Assembly (NCBI GenBank): GCA_016937995.1
Contig: JAFGVM010000049.1
Coordinates: forward strand, 1-13,822
DNA: 13,822 bases
Direction of reading: 5' to 3'
From: Candidatus Delongbacteria bacterium
GTDB taxonomy: Bacteria > UBA4055
The translations under genes and the position numbers were made by a program. Positions 7,901 to 13,822 of the stretch are shown piece after piece (the first letter of the stretch is position 1; every line of letters begins with the position of its first letter). The notes beneath the pieces were generated by a model that saw only the letters and a list, made by a program, of their open reading frames with translations, ran no database searches and was not told the origin of the DNA.

Positions 7901-8670
7901 TGCAGGTCAACATCACCCGAAAATGATATGAACACAGATATAATATCCCTGAACTCTCCTATCGGAAATTCAGCTTCAAGCTTTCCCGTTAAATGGTTAA
8001 TATCTTCTTTCTTAGCTTTTACTCTCTGGTATTTAACTTTAGTAACGGTAAATCCTTCTGTTGAGATCACTTGATAAAATTTCTCATTGTGAAGTTCCGC
8101 TTTCTTAGTTTTTACAACAACATCTTCTACAAATTTATAGAAAGAACTGTGTGCCCATATATCTCCTTTTTCTGCATTATGCTCCGCCATGGCACAAAGA
8201 TCCACAGCACTTCCGCTGAAATAGTATGTTCTCTCTGTTGAAGATCCTACAATCCCACAGGTACAATTACCAAATGACAATCCTACCTTTACACCAAACT
8301 CAAAATCCCCGAATTTGGATTTATATATTTTATTGTCTTCAAAAAATTGATTTGTTATTATCGCGGCTTTCAAAGTTCTTAATGCAGTGGTTTTCTTTAC
8401 ATCTTTAACCTCAAATATCGCAGTAAATGCATCTCCTGCATACTTTGTTACATAACCGCCATGATCATAAACAGCAGAAACAGTGGTATTAAAAAGATAC
8501 TTCAGTATGTCTGAAAGTATCTCAGCTCCTTCCTGCCCATGCTTCATTAACGCTTCAGTAGTACTTGTAAATCCTGAAATATCAACGAACATTGCAAAGC
8601 ATTCGAATTTATCTGTGAATTTATTGTCAATAAAATTTTGGACTATTCTGTCAGGTACTAAATTGTGCAT
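4990..8670 (-). CDS. Soluble-adenylyl-cyclase-like protein: two cyclase domains, NTPase, TPR
   Basis: The 1226-residue protein has no signal peptide or membrane segment, so it is cytoplasmic. Cyclase domain 1 (about 20-190) holds FVDISGFT (metal Asp30) and KYAGD (Lys76, Asp80). Domain 2 (about 240-400) has lost both metal positions (Ser249, Asn285) but keeps Lys282, Thr343 and TVNQSAR (Asn350, Arg354). That split, with metals from domain 1 and base and transition-state residues from domain 2, fits a single active site as in mammalian sAC (Asp47/Asp99 with Lys334/Thr405/Asn412/Arg416, from memory), so ATP to cAMP is the likely reaction. A P-loop NTPase follows (GEAGIGKS 443-450; weak Walker B MVFEIDNA 581-588). 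At least six TPRs fill about 975-1220. The ATG at 8670 has GGAG (8677-8680) seven bases upstream. The sAC bicarbonate-binding Arg176 position appears to be Ala160 or Met161. The signal it senses is unknown; the NTPase and TPRs suggest a partner-controlled switch. Confidence 0.85.
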   Translation of the reverse strand: MHNLVPDRIVQNFIDNKFTDKFECFAMFVDISGFTSTTEALMKHGQEGAEILSDILKYLFNTTVSAVYDHGGYVTKYAGDAFTAIFEVKDVKKTTALRTLKAAIITNQFFEDNKIYKSKFGDFEFGVKVGLSFGNCTCGIVGSSTERTYYFSGSAVDLCAMAEHNAEKGDIWAHSSFYKFVEDVVVKTKKAELHNEKFYQVISTEGFTVTKVKYQRVKAKKEDINHLTGKLEAEFPIGEFRDIISVFISFSGDVDLQELMERLYELKITYGASHPVLDFGDKGGNILLFFGAPISYENNIQRALNFIFRLAEARLDKIHIRAGLAKGIVYCGFSGADIRQEFTCLGNTVNQSARFMMQANWEQVLLGKEFISNENFIFDHIGDLKYKGIEKLIPTYNLAGKAEIKDIFFKGDFIGREKEKSRLKKLLSPLSKNKYIGSIYLDGEAGIGKSRLANKVRSETVLEYKKLGKQINWFYFSCDEIIKSPYNPLKYFFNRHFDLAEDDTQERNTFRFNKKLDQLIETIECDKSKTDLDNNRDYICYFLNLQLTNTDIYAEEPDERQNNILLTLITLFKCFNQDITMVFEIDNAGFLDNDSMKFFKRLSHELKKYSFGMILNCRFKYNGDKYDFGFSSQKRIKLGRLNSTDFKELTKNRLKTKRIPQKTLTVLQKKSHSNPLFLEQMIHYLVDNRLITKKNILTNEDDIPDGLNKIVIARIDKLKQHLKDILKTASVLGNDFSVEVLSHILRDKYDNLGKHLTDLESEDILILVSEVNYLFKYAVIRDAIYDMQLRKIIRDIHEIAAEAIEEINKNKLDSHYNILAYHYDLAENVDKAMEYLKKAGFKAKNDYQNDLSVKHFDKWVEYASKKTGISTGDWDDLKINKSNIDIVKELIIINQQRFYFYFGIFQNVELSKNIINTTVNLAKKVKDEMLIAFTNLDLSQLSAHSGKIEESNSELEQAKVIFEKHNNNDRLCLVYESLGKNYLTTGKMDKALECFKLGLETSEKIIDKNIRDKNSAKLFGSIGIVYDYTGQFNKALENYYKQLEITEKMNFKMETASAIGNIGVVYHLKGELEKAREFYEKKLKLSEELGKRNELAQSLNNIGFLYKDLGMFKKAISHHKESFRISKELSDYSTMSNALINLGHVYKLQKKYDKAVTEMIKGLEIAEKYGIKHHIAEALIELGEIFLNTGELKRAEEYINKGVNISNEIGYAEYIEKGKSIQENMK

Positions 8671-8681
8671 TTACAACTCCG

Positions 8682-8698
8682 GAATAAAATATTTATTC
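8682..8698. repeat. AT-rich inverted repeat upstream of the cyclase gene
   Basis: GAATAAA and TTTATTC form perfect 7-base arms around ATA, directly upstream of the cyclase ribosome binding site. A TATACT -10-like box on the minus strand (8719-8724) lies further upstream, which would put the dyad in the leader or initial transcribed region. It could be an operator or chance in AT-rich DNA. The rest of the 207-base gap (8671-8877) shows nothing firm. Confidence 0.3.
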
Positions 8699-8837
8699 AA
8701 CACTGGACGCTTTCTGTCAGTATAGGAAGTGAATTAAATTGAAATACCAACATAAGACCACAGTACTTATATCAAGATTAATAATATAACGCACATGATA
8801 CAAATAATAAATAAAAATAAAAAAAATATATTTGTGT

Positions 8838-8853
8838 TCGGGGACGGCAGATC
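8838..8853. other. GGGGAC-containing intergenic motif (possible REP-like remnant)
   Basis: TCGGGGACGGCAGATC stands out as GC-rich in an AT-rich gap just downstream of the 120-residue hypothetical gene. It resembles half of the GGGGAC...GTCCCC palindromes I associate with REP/RAYT-type repeats. The matching arm is absent, so this would be a remnant at best. A GGGGAC core also occurs on the other strand at 13759-13764. Confidence 0.2.
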
Positions 8854-8877
8854 ATTTTGAACTAAGATCTATTAAAT

Positions 8878-9240
8878 TTAATGAAAATCCAACCCGCCTA
8901 TCAATTTTCTCAAAACTACTAAAAATTCTTCATAATTATCGGGAAATTCTCCAGACCCATAAGTATGAAGTTTTAATTTACCTACTTTAATATTCACACT
9001 CCAATTCTGCCCGTCTGATGTACTTTTATCAACATATGATCTGTTCCATAGCCATATCTTAAGATTAACCGTTTCTTTCCAGAATTTATCCCAGTCATCA
9101 TCTGATGGATCTCTTACAAGTTTTTCCTCAGGTCTTGTTGCATGATAGATAAGTTTATTATCCCTGAGTAGTATTGTGAAAGATCTTCCGTAAAAAGAAC
9201 TTAAAGTGATCCTCATTTCTTCAGGTGTTGATGAGTGCAT
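8878..9240 (-). CDS. Conserved hypothetical protein, 120 residues
   Basis: I do not recognise a named family. The protein is soluble-looking, with no signal peptide or membrane segment. It is rich in Trp in its middle (WDKFWKETVNLKIWLWNRSY, 50-69), followed by DGQNWSVNI (76-84) and a C-terminal YGSGEFPDNYEEF (94-106) then VLRKLIGG. The combination of 'DG..W...I' with 'GS..FPDNY.EF...L..L.GG' looks like a widespread small domain of unknown function. The ATG at 9240 has no clear ribosome binding site; ATG at 9216 (MRITLSSFYGRSF) is an alternative with a weak GAAG before it. It is co-oriented with the cyclase gene 207 bases downstream, probably as a separate unit. Confidence 0.65.
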   Translation of the reverse strand: MHSSTPEEMRITLSSFYGRSFTILLRDNKLIYHATRPEEKLVRDPSDDDWDKFWKETVNLKIWLWNRSYVDKSTSDGQNWSVNIKVGKLKLHTYGSGEFPDNYEEFLVVLRKLIGGLDFH

Positions 9241-9467
9241 ATTAAAAACCGTATCTTAGTTATTGCTTATTTGATCAGTAAATTTGCTTTATAGCTTACA
9301 AAATGTCAAGAATAGAAAAATTAAAGTTTCGGTTTTCGTTGTTACGGTGTTATATTTATATTCCATTTAAGGCAAATAATGTAAGATAATTGTTGTGGAA
9401 GTACGGCTTTAAATTTACTTTTTTATCAAATGTGTGATTTTTAAAATAAAATCGCTTAAATTTCGTT

Positions 9468-9473
9468 TACTAT
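9468..9473 (+). promoter_or_regulatory. Weak -10-like box before the secreted-protein/ABC unit
   Basis: TACTAT lies 19 bases before the preferred start at 9492 and would give a leader of about 12 bases, like that of the ferredoxin operon. No good -35 box is present at the right spacing. The divergent gap 9241-9491 otherwise holds only AT-rich sequence. Confidence 0.3.
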
Positions 9474-9491
9474 AGAAAAATGGAGTTTATA

Positions 9492-10172
9492 ATGACCAGA
9501 TACTATTTTATCGTCTTGATGATCTTATTGCTTGGAGTGACTTACACAGTAAGAGCAGAAAGTGGGGATGATATAAAACATTTTGGAAGTGATACCGATC
9601 AAATGCTATTAGCAGAAAATAACTTAGATGATATTACAGCTATGCCAGATGATGACAGGGATTTTGAATTTGATCCTCCCGGTGAAAAAAGGTTCGAGCA
9701 TGGGAAAAAAGGTAGAGGTATGCGCGATAAAAACATATCTCCTGAGCTTGAAACGAAGATCAGTAACACTTTGAAAGAACATTTTCCAGAACTTTATAAC
9801 AAATCTCTCGATCTGAAAAAAAATCATCCGTTGATATATCGAAAACTTTTGAAAAAACTGAGAAAACACATCAGAAGAACAAAAGAACCTAAGGAAGAAA
9901 AGAAAAATTTGATCGCAATGATCTTCGAAGAATCAGAAGTGGATATTTTAATTCAAAAATTCAAGAACACTGAAAACGAGAAAGAAAAAGCAGAATTAAA
10001 AGATATCATCAGGAAAAAATTATCAGACGGATTTGACAAGAGAGAAAATATCGAAAAAAAGGTTATTAATAGAATTGAAAAGAACATTGAAAAGAAAAAG
10101 AAAAATCACGATGAACGAATAAAGAACAAAGAAAAATTAATTAATGAACATCTAGAAAAACTGTTGAAATAA
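9492..10172 (+). CDS. Secreted, highly charged helical protein of unknown function
   Basis: Two in-frame ATGs exist at 9480 and 9492. The second is preferred: GGAG (9482-9485) lies six bases before it, and it starts a clean signal peptide (MTRYYFIVLMILLLGVTYTVRA), giving 226 residues. The mature N-terminus is acidic and apparently disordered, with a GEKRFEHGKKGRG stretch. The rest is almost entirely Lys/Glu-rich amphipathic helix, including FPELYNKSLDLKKNHPLIY and a C-terminal run starting at DGFDKRENIEKK and ending EKLLK. The layout recalls small periplasmic helical proteins (Spy/CpxP-like in style), but no LTxxQ motif is seen, so no family is assigned. It ends 4 bases before an ABC ATPase gene, so the two are very likely co-translated and functionally linked. 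Confidence 0.75.
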   Translation: MTRYYFIVLMILLLGVTYTVRAESGDDIKHFGSDTDQMLLAENNLDDITAMPDDDRDFEFDPPGEKRFEHGKKGRGMRDKNISPELETKISNTLKEHFPELYNKSLDLKKNHPLIYRKLLKKLRKHIRRTKEPKEEKKNLIAMIFEESEVDILIQKFKNTENEKEKAELKDIIRKKLSDGFDKRENIEKKVINRIEKNIEKKKKNHDERIKNKEKLINEHLEKLLK

Positions 10173-10176
10173 ATCA

Positions 10177-10878
10177 ATGATAAAAGTAACTGACCTATCA
10201 TTTTCTATCTCCGGTAAAGAAATTTTAAATAATGTAAATTTTTCTGTTGATGATAATACCTCATTAATAATTTCAGGTCCAAGCGGTGCAGGAAAGACCA
10301 AACTGCTTGAGATCATAAGCGGTTTTGAAAGAAGTTATACCGGCAAGGTATCAATCGGAGGATCTCCTTTGGAAAATCTTGGAGATGATCTTTACGACAT
10401 GATTAGCTACGTCAGTAATTCCTGGCTAGAAAATACTCTGTCCGAAAAAGTGATGAGCGATCTTGTATTTCCTTTGGAGTTAAAAAATCTACCCGAACAT
10501 GTGATAAAAGAAAAACTGGATCGGATTATAAGTGTTTTTAATCTAGAAGATCTTATCGATGTTCCACCAATGAATTTATCAGGTGGAGAAAAACAATTTG
10601 TAAATATTTGCACTATGATAATAAAAGAACCTAAGATCCTAATGATCGATGATCAAATGACCATGATCGACAGAGGAAAAAGGGAGATAATATTCAAAGA
10701 AATAATCCGTTCAAAGAAACACACCGCTGTAGTGATCTCTAAAGATACCAATATCTACTCTGAGTTCGATAAGATACTTTTTCTGGACAAGGGAAGTGTT
10801 TACTATTTCGGTGATACGGTGACTTTTAACAAAGAACACCGTTCCAAGTTAATAGATACCGGATTGATCGAAAAATAA
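10177..10878 (+). CDS. ABC-type ATPase with altered catalytic motifs, no permease nearby
   Basis: The 233-residue protein is a stand-alone ABC nucleotide-binding domain. Walker A (GPSGAGKT, 34-41) and the signature (LSGGEKQ, 134-140) are intact. Three normally conserved residues are changed: Q-loop Gln to Asn81 (in SYVSNSW), catalytic Glu to Asp159 (Walker B ILMIDDQM, 154-161) and H-loop His to Lys189 (VISKD). This predicts ATP binding with slow or altered hydrolysis. By size and N-terminal sequence it resembles LolD/FtsE/MlaF-type subunits. It starts 4 bases after the secreted helical protein and has no strong ribosome binding site of its own, so coupling is likely. No transmembrane partner is encoded here; it is followed by the ferredoxin operon with its own promoter. 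The partner is unknown. Confidence 0.85.
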   Translation: MIKVTDLSFSISGKEILNNVNFSVDDNTSLIISGPSGAGKTKLLEIISGFERSYTGKVSIGGSPLENLGDDLYDMISYVSNSWLENTLSEKVMSDLVFPLELKNLPEHVIKEKLDRIISVFNLEDLIDVPPMNLSGGEKQFVNICTMIIKEPKILMIDDQMTMIDRGKREIIFKEIIRSKKHTAVVISKDTNIYSEFDKILFLDKGSVYYFGDTVTFNKEHRSKLIDTGLIEK

Positions 10879-10957
10879 TTCCCATATCGCTGTTTTAATC
10901 AAAACATCATAAAAAAACATCTTGATTTAGTTCATAAAAAACTTTAATATCAATTTC

Positions 10958-10987
10958 TTGATAGCAAGGTTTAATTAAAAATATAAT
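10958..10987 (+). promoter_or_regulatory. Sigma70-type promoter of the oxidoreductase operon
   Basis: TTGATA (10958-10963) and a perfect TATAAT (10982-10987) are separated by 18 bases. The predicted start near 10994 gives a leader of about 12 bases carrying GGAGG (10997-11001) before the ATG at 11006. This marks the operon as separate from the ABC gene upstream. Confidence 0.75.
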
Positions 10988-11005
10988 AAAAATTTTGGAG
11001 GAAAC

Positions 11006-11227
11006 ATGGAGATTAAAGGGTACATTGAAGTGGATATTCAAAAATGTAAAGGATGTCAGCTTTGCGCGACCGTTTGTCCAAAGGCTGTTATCGGCTATTC
11101 CGATAAAACAAATGACAAGGGATATTATTACGCAATTATGGTTAACGAAGATTGTATCGGTTGTGGAAATTGTGCAATAGTGTGTCCGGATAGTGTGATC
11201 ACTGCCTATAGAGCAGCAAAAAAATAA
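11006..11227 (+). CDS. 2[4Fe-4S] ferredoxin, delta subunit of 2-oxoacid:ferredoxin oxidoreductase
   Basis: The 73-residue protein has two complete CxxCxxCxxxCP motifs (Cys14/17/20/24 and Cys50/53/56/60), each expected to hold a [4Fe-4S] cluster. As first gene of a delta-alpha-beta-gamma operon it is the electron-transfer subunit (KorD/VorD type), passing electrons from the TPP-bearing catalytic subunit to an external ferredoxin. GGAGG lies five bases before the ATG. The next gene starts 30 bases downstream. Function as part of this complex is well supported by context. Confidence 0.93.
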   Translation: MEIKGYIEVDIQKCKGCQLCATVCPKAVIGYSDKTNDKGYYYAIMVNEDCIGCGNCAIVCPDSVITAYRAAKK

Positions 11228-11257
11228 TTATTTAATAAAATAGATTGGAGGTCAAAA

Positions 11258-12319
11258 TTGGCTGAAAAGTATTTAATGAAGGGTAATGAGGCTCTTGCTG
11301 AAGCGGCTATCAGAGCAGGCATTGATGGTTATTTCGGTTATCCTATAACTCCTCAAAGTGAAGTATTGGAATACTTCTCAAAATGGCTACCAAGAAAAGG
11401 TATTGCCTATGTTCAGGCAGAAAGTGAAGTTTCTGCGATAAATATGGTTTATGGTGCAGGTGCCTGTGGTAAAAGGGTTATGACCAGTACATCTTCTCCT
11501 GGATTTTCATTAATGCAGGAAGGTGTTTCTTACATAGCTTGTGCTCAGATACCATGTGTTCTTGTAAATGTTCAGAGAGGCGGTCCCGGTCTTGGAACAA
11601 TTCAACCTTCACAGGGTGATTATTTTCAAGCAGTGAAAGGTGGAGGTCACGGAGATTACAGACTTATCGTTCTGACTCCTAACTCAGTTCAGGAACAGGC
11701 TGATATGGTATATAAAGCATTCGATCTTTCCGAGAAATATCTTAACCCTGTTCTGATTTTGTCTGACGGTGCTTTGGGACAGATGATGGAAACAGTGGAA
11801 TTTAAGGAAGATTATGTAAGACCTGAATTTGATGACAGCTGGGCAACTACTGGAAAAATGACAAATAGAGGAATGAATACCATTACTTCTCTATATATTA
11901 AACCTGAGGATATGGAAAAGAAGAACTTCGAACTACAGGCAAAATACAAGATCATTGAAGAGAATGAAGTCGATTATGAACTTTGTCACATGGATGACGC
12001 TGAGATCGGATATATTGCTTACGGTCTATCTTCAAGAATAGTAAAAAAAGCTGTTGATATAGCAAGAGAACAGGGAATCAAAGTCGGCCTTATCAGACCA
12101 AAGACTGTATGGCCTTTCCCTAAAGATGTTATCAAAAAATACTCTGAGCAGGTAAAAGCTTATTTATCTATTGAGATGAGCGTTGGACAGATGATCGAAG
12201 ATGTAAAGCTTGCAATAGATTGCAAGATACCTGTTGAACATTATGGTAAGACAGGTGGTATCGTTCTTTCAACAGAAGAGATCATTGAAAAAACAAAAGA
12301 TATGTTAAACAAATATTAA
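11258..12319 (+). CDS. vorB: 2-oxoacid:ferredoxin oxidoreductase alpha subunit (VorB type), TTG start
   Basis: The 353-residue subunit belongs to a complex that oxidatively decarboxylates a 2-oxoacid with CoA to an acyl-CoA, CO2 and reduced ferredoxin. Family landmarks are MKGNEALAEAAIRAG (7-21), GYPITPQSE (27-35), the AESE segment contacting the TPP site (54-57), TSTSSPG (76-82) and RGGPGLGTIQPSQGD (107-121). The C-terminal third (about 240-353) is the domain II transketolase-C-like fold. The start is TTG at 11258, with TTGGAGG (11245-11251) six bases upstream and no better ATG. Length and sequence fit the short VorB/KorA class without fused gamma. Branched-chain 2-oxoacid (Vor) versus 2-oxoglutarate (Kor) specificity cannot be settled from sequence by eye. 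Confidence 0.92.
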   Translation: MAEKYLMKGNEALAEAAIRAGIDGYFGYPITPQSEVLEYFSKWLPRKGIAYVQAESEVSAINMVYGAGACGKRVMTSTSSPGFSLMQEGVSYIACAQIPCVLVNVQRGGPGLGTIQPSQGDYFQAVKGGGHGDYRLIVLTPNSVQEQADMVYKAFDLSEKYLNPVLILSDGALGQMMETVEFKEDYVRPEFDDSWATTGKMTNRGMNTITSLYIKPEDMEKKNFELQAKYKIIEENEVDYELCHMDDAEIGYIAYGLSSRIVKKAVDIAREQGIKVGLIRPKTVWPFPKDVIKKYSEQVKAYLSIEMSVGQMIEDVKLAIDCKIPVEHYGKTGGIVLSTEEIIEKTKDMLNKY

Positions 12320-12335
12320 ACAGGAGCAGTTAACT

Positions 12336-13112
12336 ATGGCTGAAACAATTACTAAGAACGGTCAGGAATTTGATGTAGTTTGGAAAAAACCAAACCTTCA
12401 GAAAAATGACATGCATTACTGCCCGGGTTGTGCTCATGGTACTCTTGAAAAGCTTCTTCAGGAAGTAATCGATGAAAAAGGTATTCAACATCAGATCATC
12501 GGAGTATCACCTGTGGGTTGTGCAGTATTTGCTTATGATTATATGAACTGTGATATGCAGGAAGCAGCTCACGGTAGAGCATGTGCTCTGGCTACTGGGA
12601 TTAAAAGAGTTATGCCGGAACATGCAGTATTTACAATTCAGGGTGACGGAGATCTTGCTTCTATTGGTCTGGCTGAAACTCTTCATGCATGTAACAGGGG
12701 TGAAAGCATTATAATTCTTTTCTATAACAACGCAATTTACGGTATGACAGGCGGACAGATGGCACCTACAACTTTACCTGGACAGATCACTTCTTCTTCA
12801 CCTGACGGTAGGGACCCGAAGCTTTCAGGAATGCCTTTAAAAGTTGCGAATATCGTAAAAGAATTTGACGGCACCTGCTATGTAACAAGACAGGCTGCTA
12901 ATAATGCTGTTAACGCAAGAAAACTTAAAAAAGCTATTGAAAAAGCTGTTGATAACTCTCTGAACAACAGAGGAACATCTTTCATAGAGCTTGTTGGAAA
13001 CTGTCCATCCGGATGGAAATTGACACCTGTTGAATCCTACAAATGGTGGGAGGAGAACATGTTGAAATATTATCCGCTTGGTGACCTAAAAACTGAAGGA
13101 GGGATAAAATAA
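12336..13112 (+). CDS. 2-oxoacid:ferredoxin oxidoreductase beta subunit, TPP-binding
   Basis: The 258-residue catalytic subunit binds thiamine pyrophosphate and, in this family, a [4Fe-4S] cluster. The TPP motif is GDGD (103-106) followed by NNAIYGMTGGQ (131-141). Likely cluster ligands are the CPGC pair Cys29/Cys32, Cys62 (in SPVGCAVF) and Cys181 (GTCYVTRQ). The start has AGGAG (12322-12326) nine bases upstream. The stop codon shares one base with the start of the gamma gene (TAATG), indicating translational coupling. It corresponds to KorB/VorA, depending on nomenclature; substrate as for the alpha subunit. Confidence 0.93.
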   Translation: MAETITKNGQEFDVVWKKPNLQKNDMHYCPGCAHGTLEKLLQEVIDEKGIQHQIIGVSPVGCAVFAYDYMNCDMQEAAHGRACALATGIKRVMPEHAVFTIQGDGDLASIGLAETLHACNRGESIIILFYNNAIYGMTGGQMAPTTLPGQITSSSPDGRDPKLSGMPLKVANIVKEFDGTCYVTRQAANNAVNARKLKKAIEKAVDNSLNNRGTSFIELVGNCPSGWKLTPVESYKWWEENMLKYYPLGDLKTEGGIK

Positions 13113-13663
13113 TGTTACAGGAAGTTATGTTTTCAGGATTTGGTGGACAGGGTGTTCTTACTATCGCAAAGAATTTATCTTACACAGCGATGCTGGAAGG
13201 TAAAGAGACATGCTGGATGCCAACTTACGGACCTGAGATGAGAGGTGGAACTTGTGGTTGTACTGTTTCTGTTAGTGATAAACCTGTAAGTTCTCCTATA
13301 TTAGAAAAATATACTACAGTAGTAGCTTTGAACCAGCCTTCACTTGACAAGTATCAACCAAAAGTGAAGGAAGGTGGACTGTTGATATGGGAATCTACTA
13401 ATATTCATAAAGCACCGACCAGAACGGATATTAATATAGTTCCTATTCCTGCTTACGAAGAATCAAACAAACTTGGAAATCCACTGATGATGGGTATGAT
13501 CCTTCTTGGAGCTTACATTCAAAAGACAGGTGCGATCACTATTGAGGGTGTTATCGATGCACTTAAGAAGACTTTACCTGAAAGAAGGCATGATCTTATT
13601 CCTCTGAATGAGCAAGCGCTCAAAAGAGGATTTGAACTGGCTGAAGCGATCAAATGCTGCTAA
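13112..13663 (+). CDS. 2-oxoacid:ferredoxin oxidoreductase gamma subunit
   Basis: The 183-residue protein has the gamma-subunit hallmarks GFGGQGVL (9-16) near the N-terminus and YGPEMRGG (39-46). It completes the CoA-binding/assembly part of the complex (KorC/VorC type). Its ATG overlaps the beta stop by one base, and AAGGAGGG (13096-13103) lies inside the beta coding end as its ribosome binding site. It is the last gene of the operon, ending 15 bases before a strong terminator. Confidence 0.92.
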   Translation: MLQEVMFSGFGGQGVLTIAKNLSYTAMLEGKETCWMPTYGPEMRGGTCGCTVSVSDKPVSSPILEKYTTVVALNQPSLDKYQPKVKEGGLLIWESTNIHKAPTRTDINIVPIPAYEESNKLGNPLMMGMILLGAYIQKTGAITIEGVIDALKKTLPERRHDLIPLNEQALKRGFELAEAIKCC

Positions 13664-13678
13664 GATTCATTAAATTCT

Positions 13679-13706
13679 AAACGGGACTGAATGTCCCGTT
13701 TTTTTT
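13679..13706 (+). terminator. Intrinsic terminator of the oxidoreductase operon
   Basis: ACGGGAC (13681-13687) pairs with GTCCCGT (13693-13699) around a TGAAT loop. Two flanking A-T pairs extend the stem, and eight T residues (13699-13706) follow. It lies directly after the gamma stop codon. The remaining 116 bases to the window end hold no supported gene. Confidence 0.93.
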
Positions 13707-13751
13707 GCTTCAAAAAATTAAATCGTATTTAATTATATTATTTACATTAGT

Positions 13752-13764
13752 GACATTTGTCCCC
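13752..13764. other. GGGGAC-containing motif downstream of the operon
   Basis: On the minus strand this reads GGGGACAAATGTC, with a GACA/TGTC dyad. It shares the GGGGAC core with 8840-8845 and could be a degraded REP-type repeat. Two short matches are weak evidence. Confidence 0.2.
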
Positions 13765-13822
13765 TGAGAAGTAACCAAGTGTTACGCGGTAGTAAATATT
13801 TCTTCATTTTATCACTTCCGGA

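Noticed and set aside
5470-8725. Several plus-strand frames of 60-96 codons opposite the cyclase gene
   Set aside because: They are antisense to a protein with clear motifs throughout, have low-complexity Ser/Phe/Leu-rich translations and lack good ribosome binding sites.
9304-9309. Perfect TTGACA on the minus strand upstream of the 120-residue hypothetical
   Set aside because: No acceptable -10 box lies 16-18 bases downstream; the nearby TATAAA is only about 10 bases away.
9433-9447. TGTGA half-site upstream of the secreted-protein/ABC unit as a second CRP site
   Set aside because: The opposite half (AAAAT) does not match TCACA.
10891-10906. TGTTTT-AATC-AAAACA inverted repeat after the ABC gene as a terminator
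   Set aside because: The stem is almost all A-T pairs with no following T-tract, so it is unlikely to terminate transcription.
10995-11180. A 61-codon frame overlapping the ferredoxin gene
   Set aside because: It is a +1-type shadow; the real frame has both four-cysteine cluster motifs and an ideal ribosome binding site.
13742-13807. A 21-codon minus-strand frame (MKKYLLPRN...) near the right edge
   Set aside because: It is too short, has only a weak GGAAG before it and resembles no known family. It overlaps the GGGGAC motif and is more likely non-coding.

Overview
The window is AT-rich, single-coverage bacterial DNA with two opposed gene blocks. An anaerobe is suggested by a four-subunit 2-oxoacid:ferredoxin oxidoreductase. 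The secreted repeat proteins (an 'LFEIKDNSNNPVFSISDDG' N-terminal module, YadA-head-like repeats and an S74 chaperone tail) are of a kind I associate with uncultured FCB-group lineages such as Delongbacteria or Cloacimonadota. That placement is inference only; there is no rRNA or marker gene here.

Minus-strand block (1-9240). Read in the direction of transcription it begins with a 120-residue conserved hypothetical (8878-9240). Next is a 1226-residue protein (4990-8670) with the architecture of soluble adenylyl cyclase: two cyclase domains, a P-loop NTPase and TPR repeats. Then comes a tandem array of at least four paralogous secreted fibre/adhesin-like genes (3240-4910, 1807-3207, 223-1794 and a partial one at 1-195), packed 12-32 bases apart and continuing beyond the left edge. 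The paralogues share an N-terminal module, carry 17, 10 and 8 copies of a 17-residue glycine/asparagine repeat, and differ in their C-termini: two end in a self-cleaving S74 (endosialidase-type) chaperone and one has lost it.

The most interesting point is the 79-base gap between the cyclase gene and the fibre array. It holds a 9-of-10 match to the CRP (cAMP receptor protein) consensus, TGTGA-N6-TCACG. Its centre lies exactly 41.5 bases upstream of the start site predicted from a TATATT -10 box, which is class II CRP promoter geometry, and a strong AGGAGG ribosome binding site follows. Together these suggest a cyclase-cAMP-CRP circuit that switches on a surface-fibre array, encoded side by side.

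Plus-strand block (9492-13663). It starts with a two-gene unit: a secreted, highly charged helical protein and, 4 bases later, an ABC ATPase with Walker A and signature motif intact but with Q-loop, catalytic Glu and H-loop residues all replaced; no permease is present. A separate sigma70-type promoter (TTGATA-18-TATAAT) then drives a four-gene ferredoxin/alpha/beta/gamma oxidoreductase operon (VorB/Kor type), closed by a clear intrinsic terminator at 13679-13706. No rRNA, tRNA, CRISPR array or transposase gene was seen, and no gap without a gene exceeds 300 bases.
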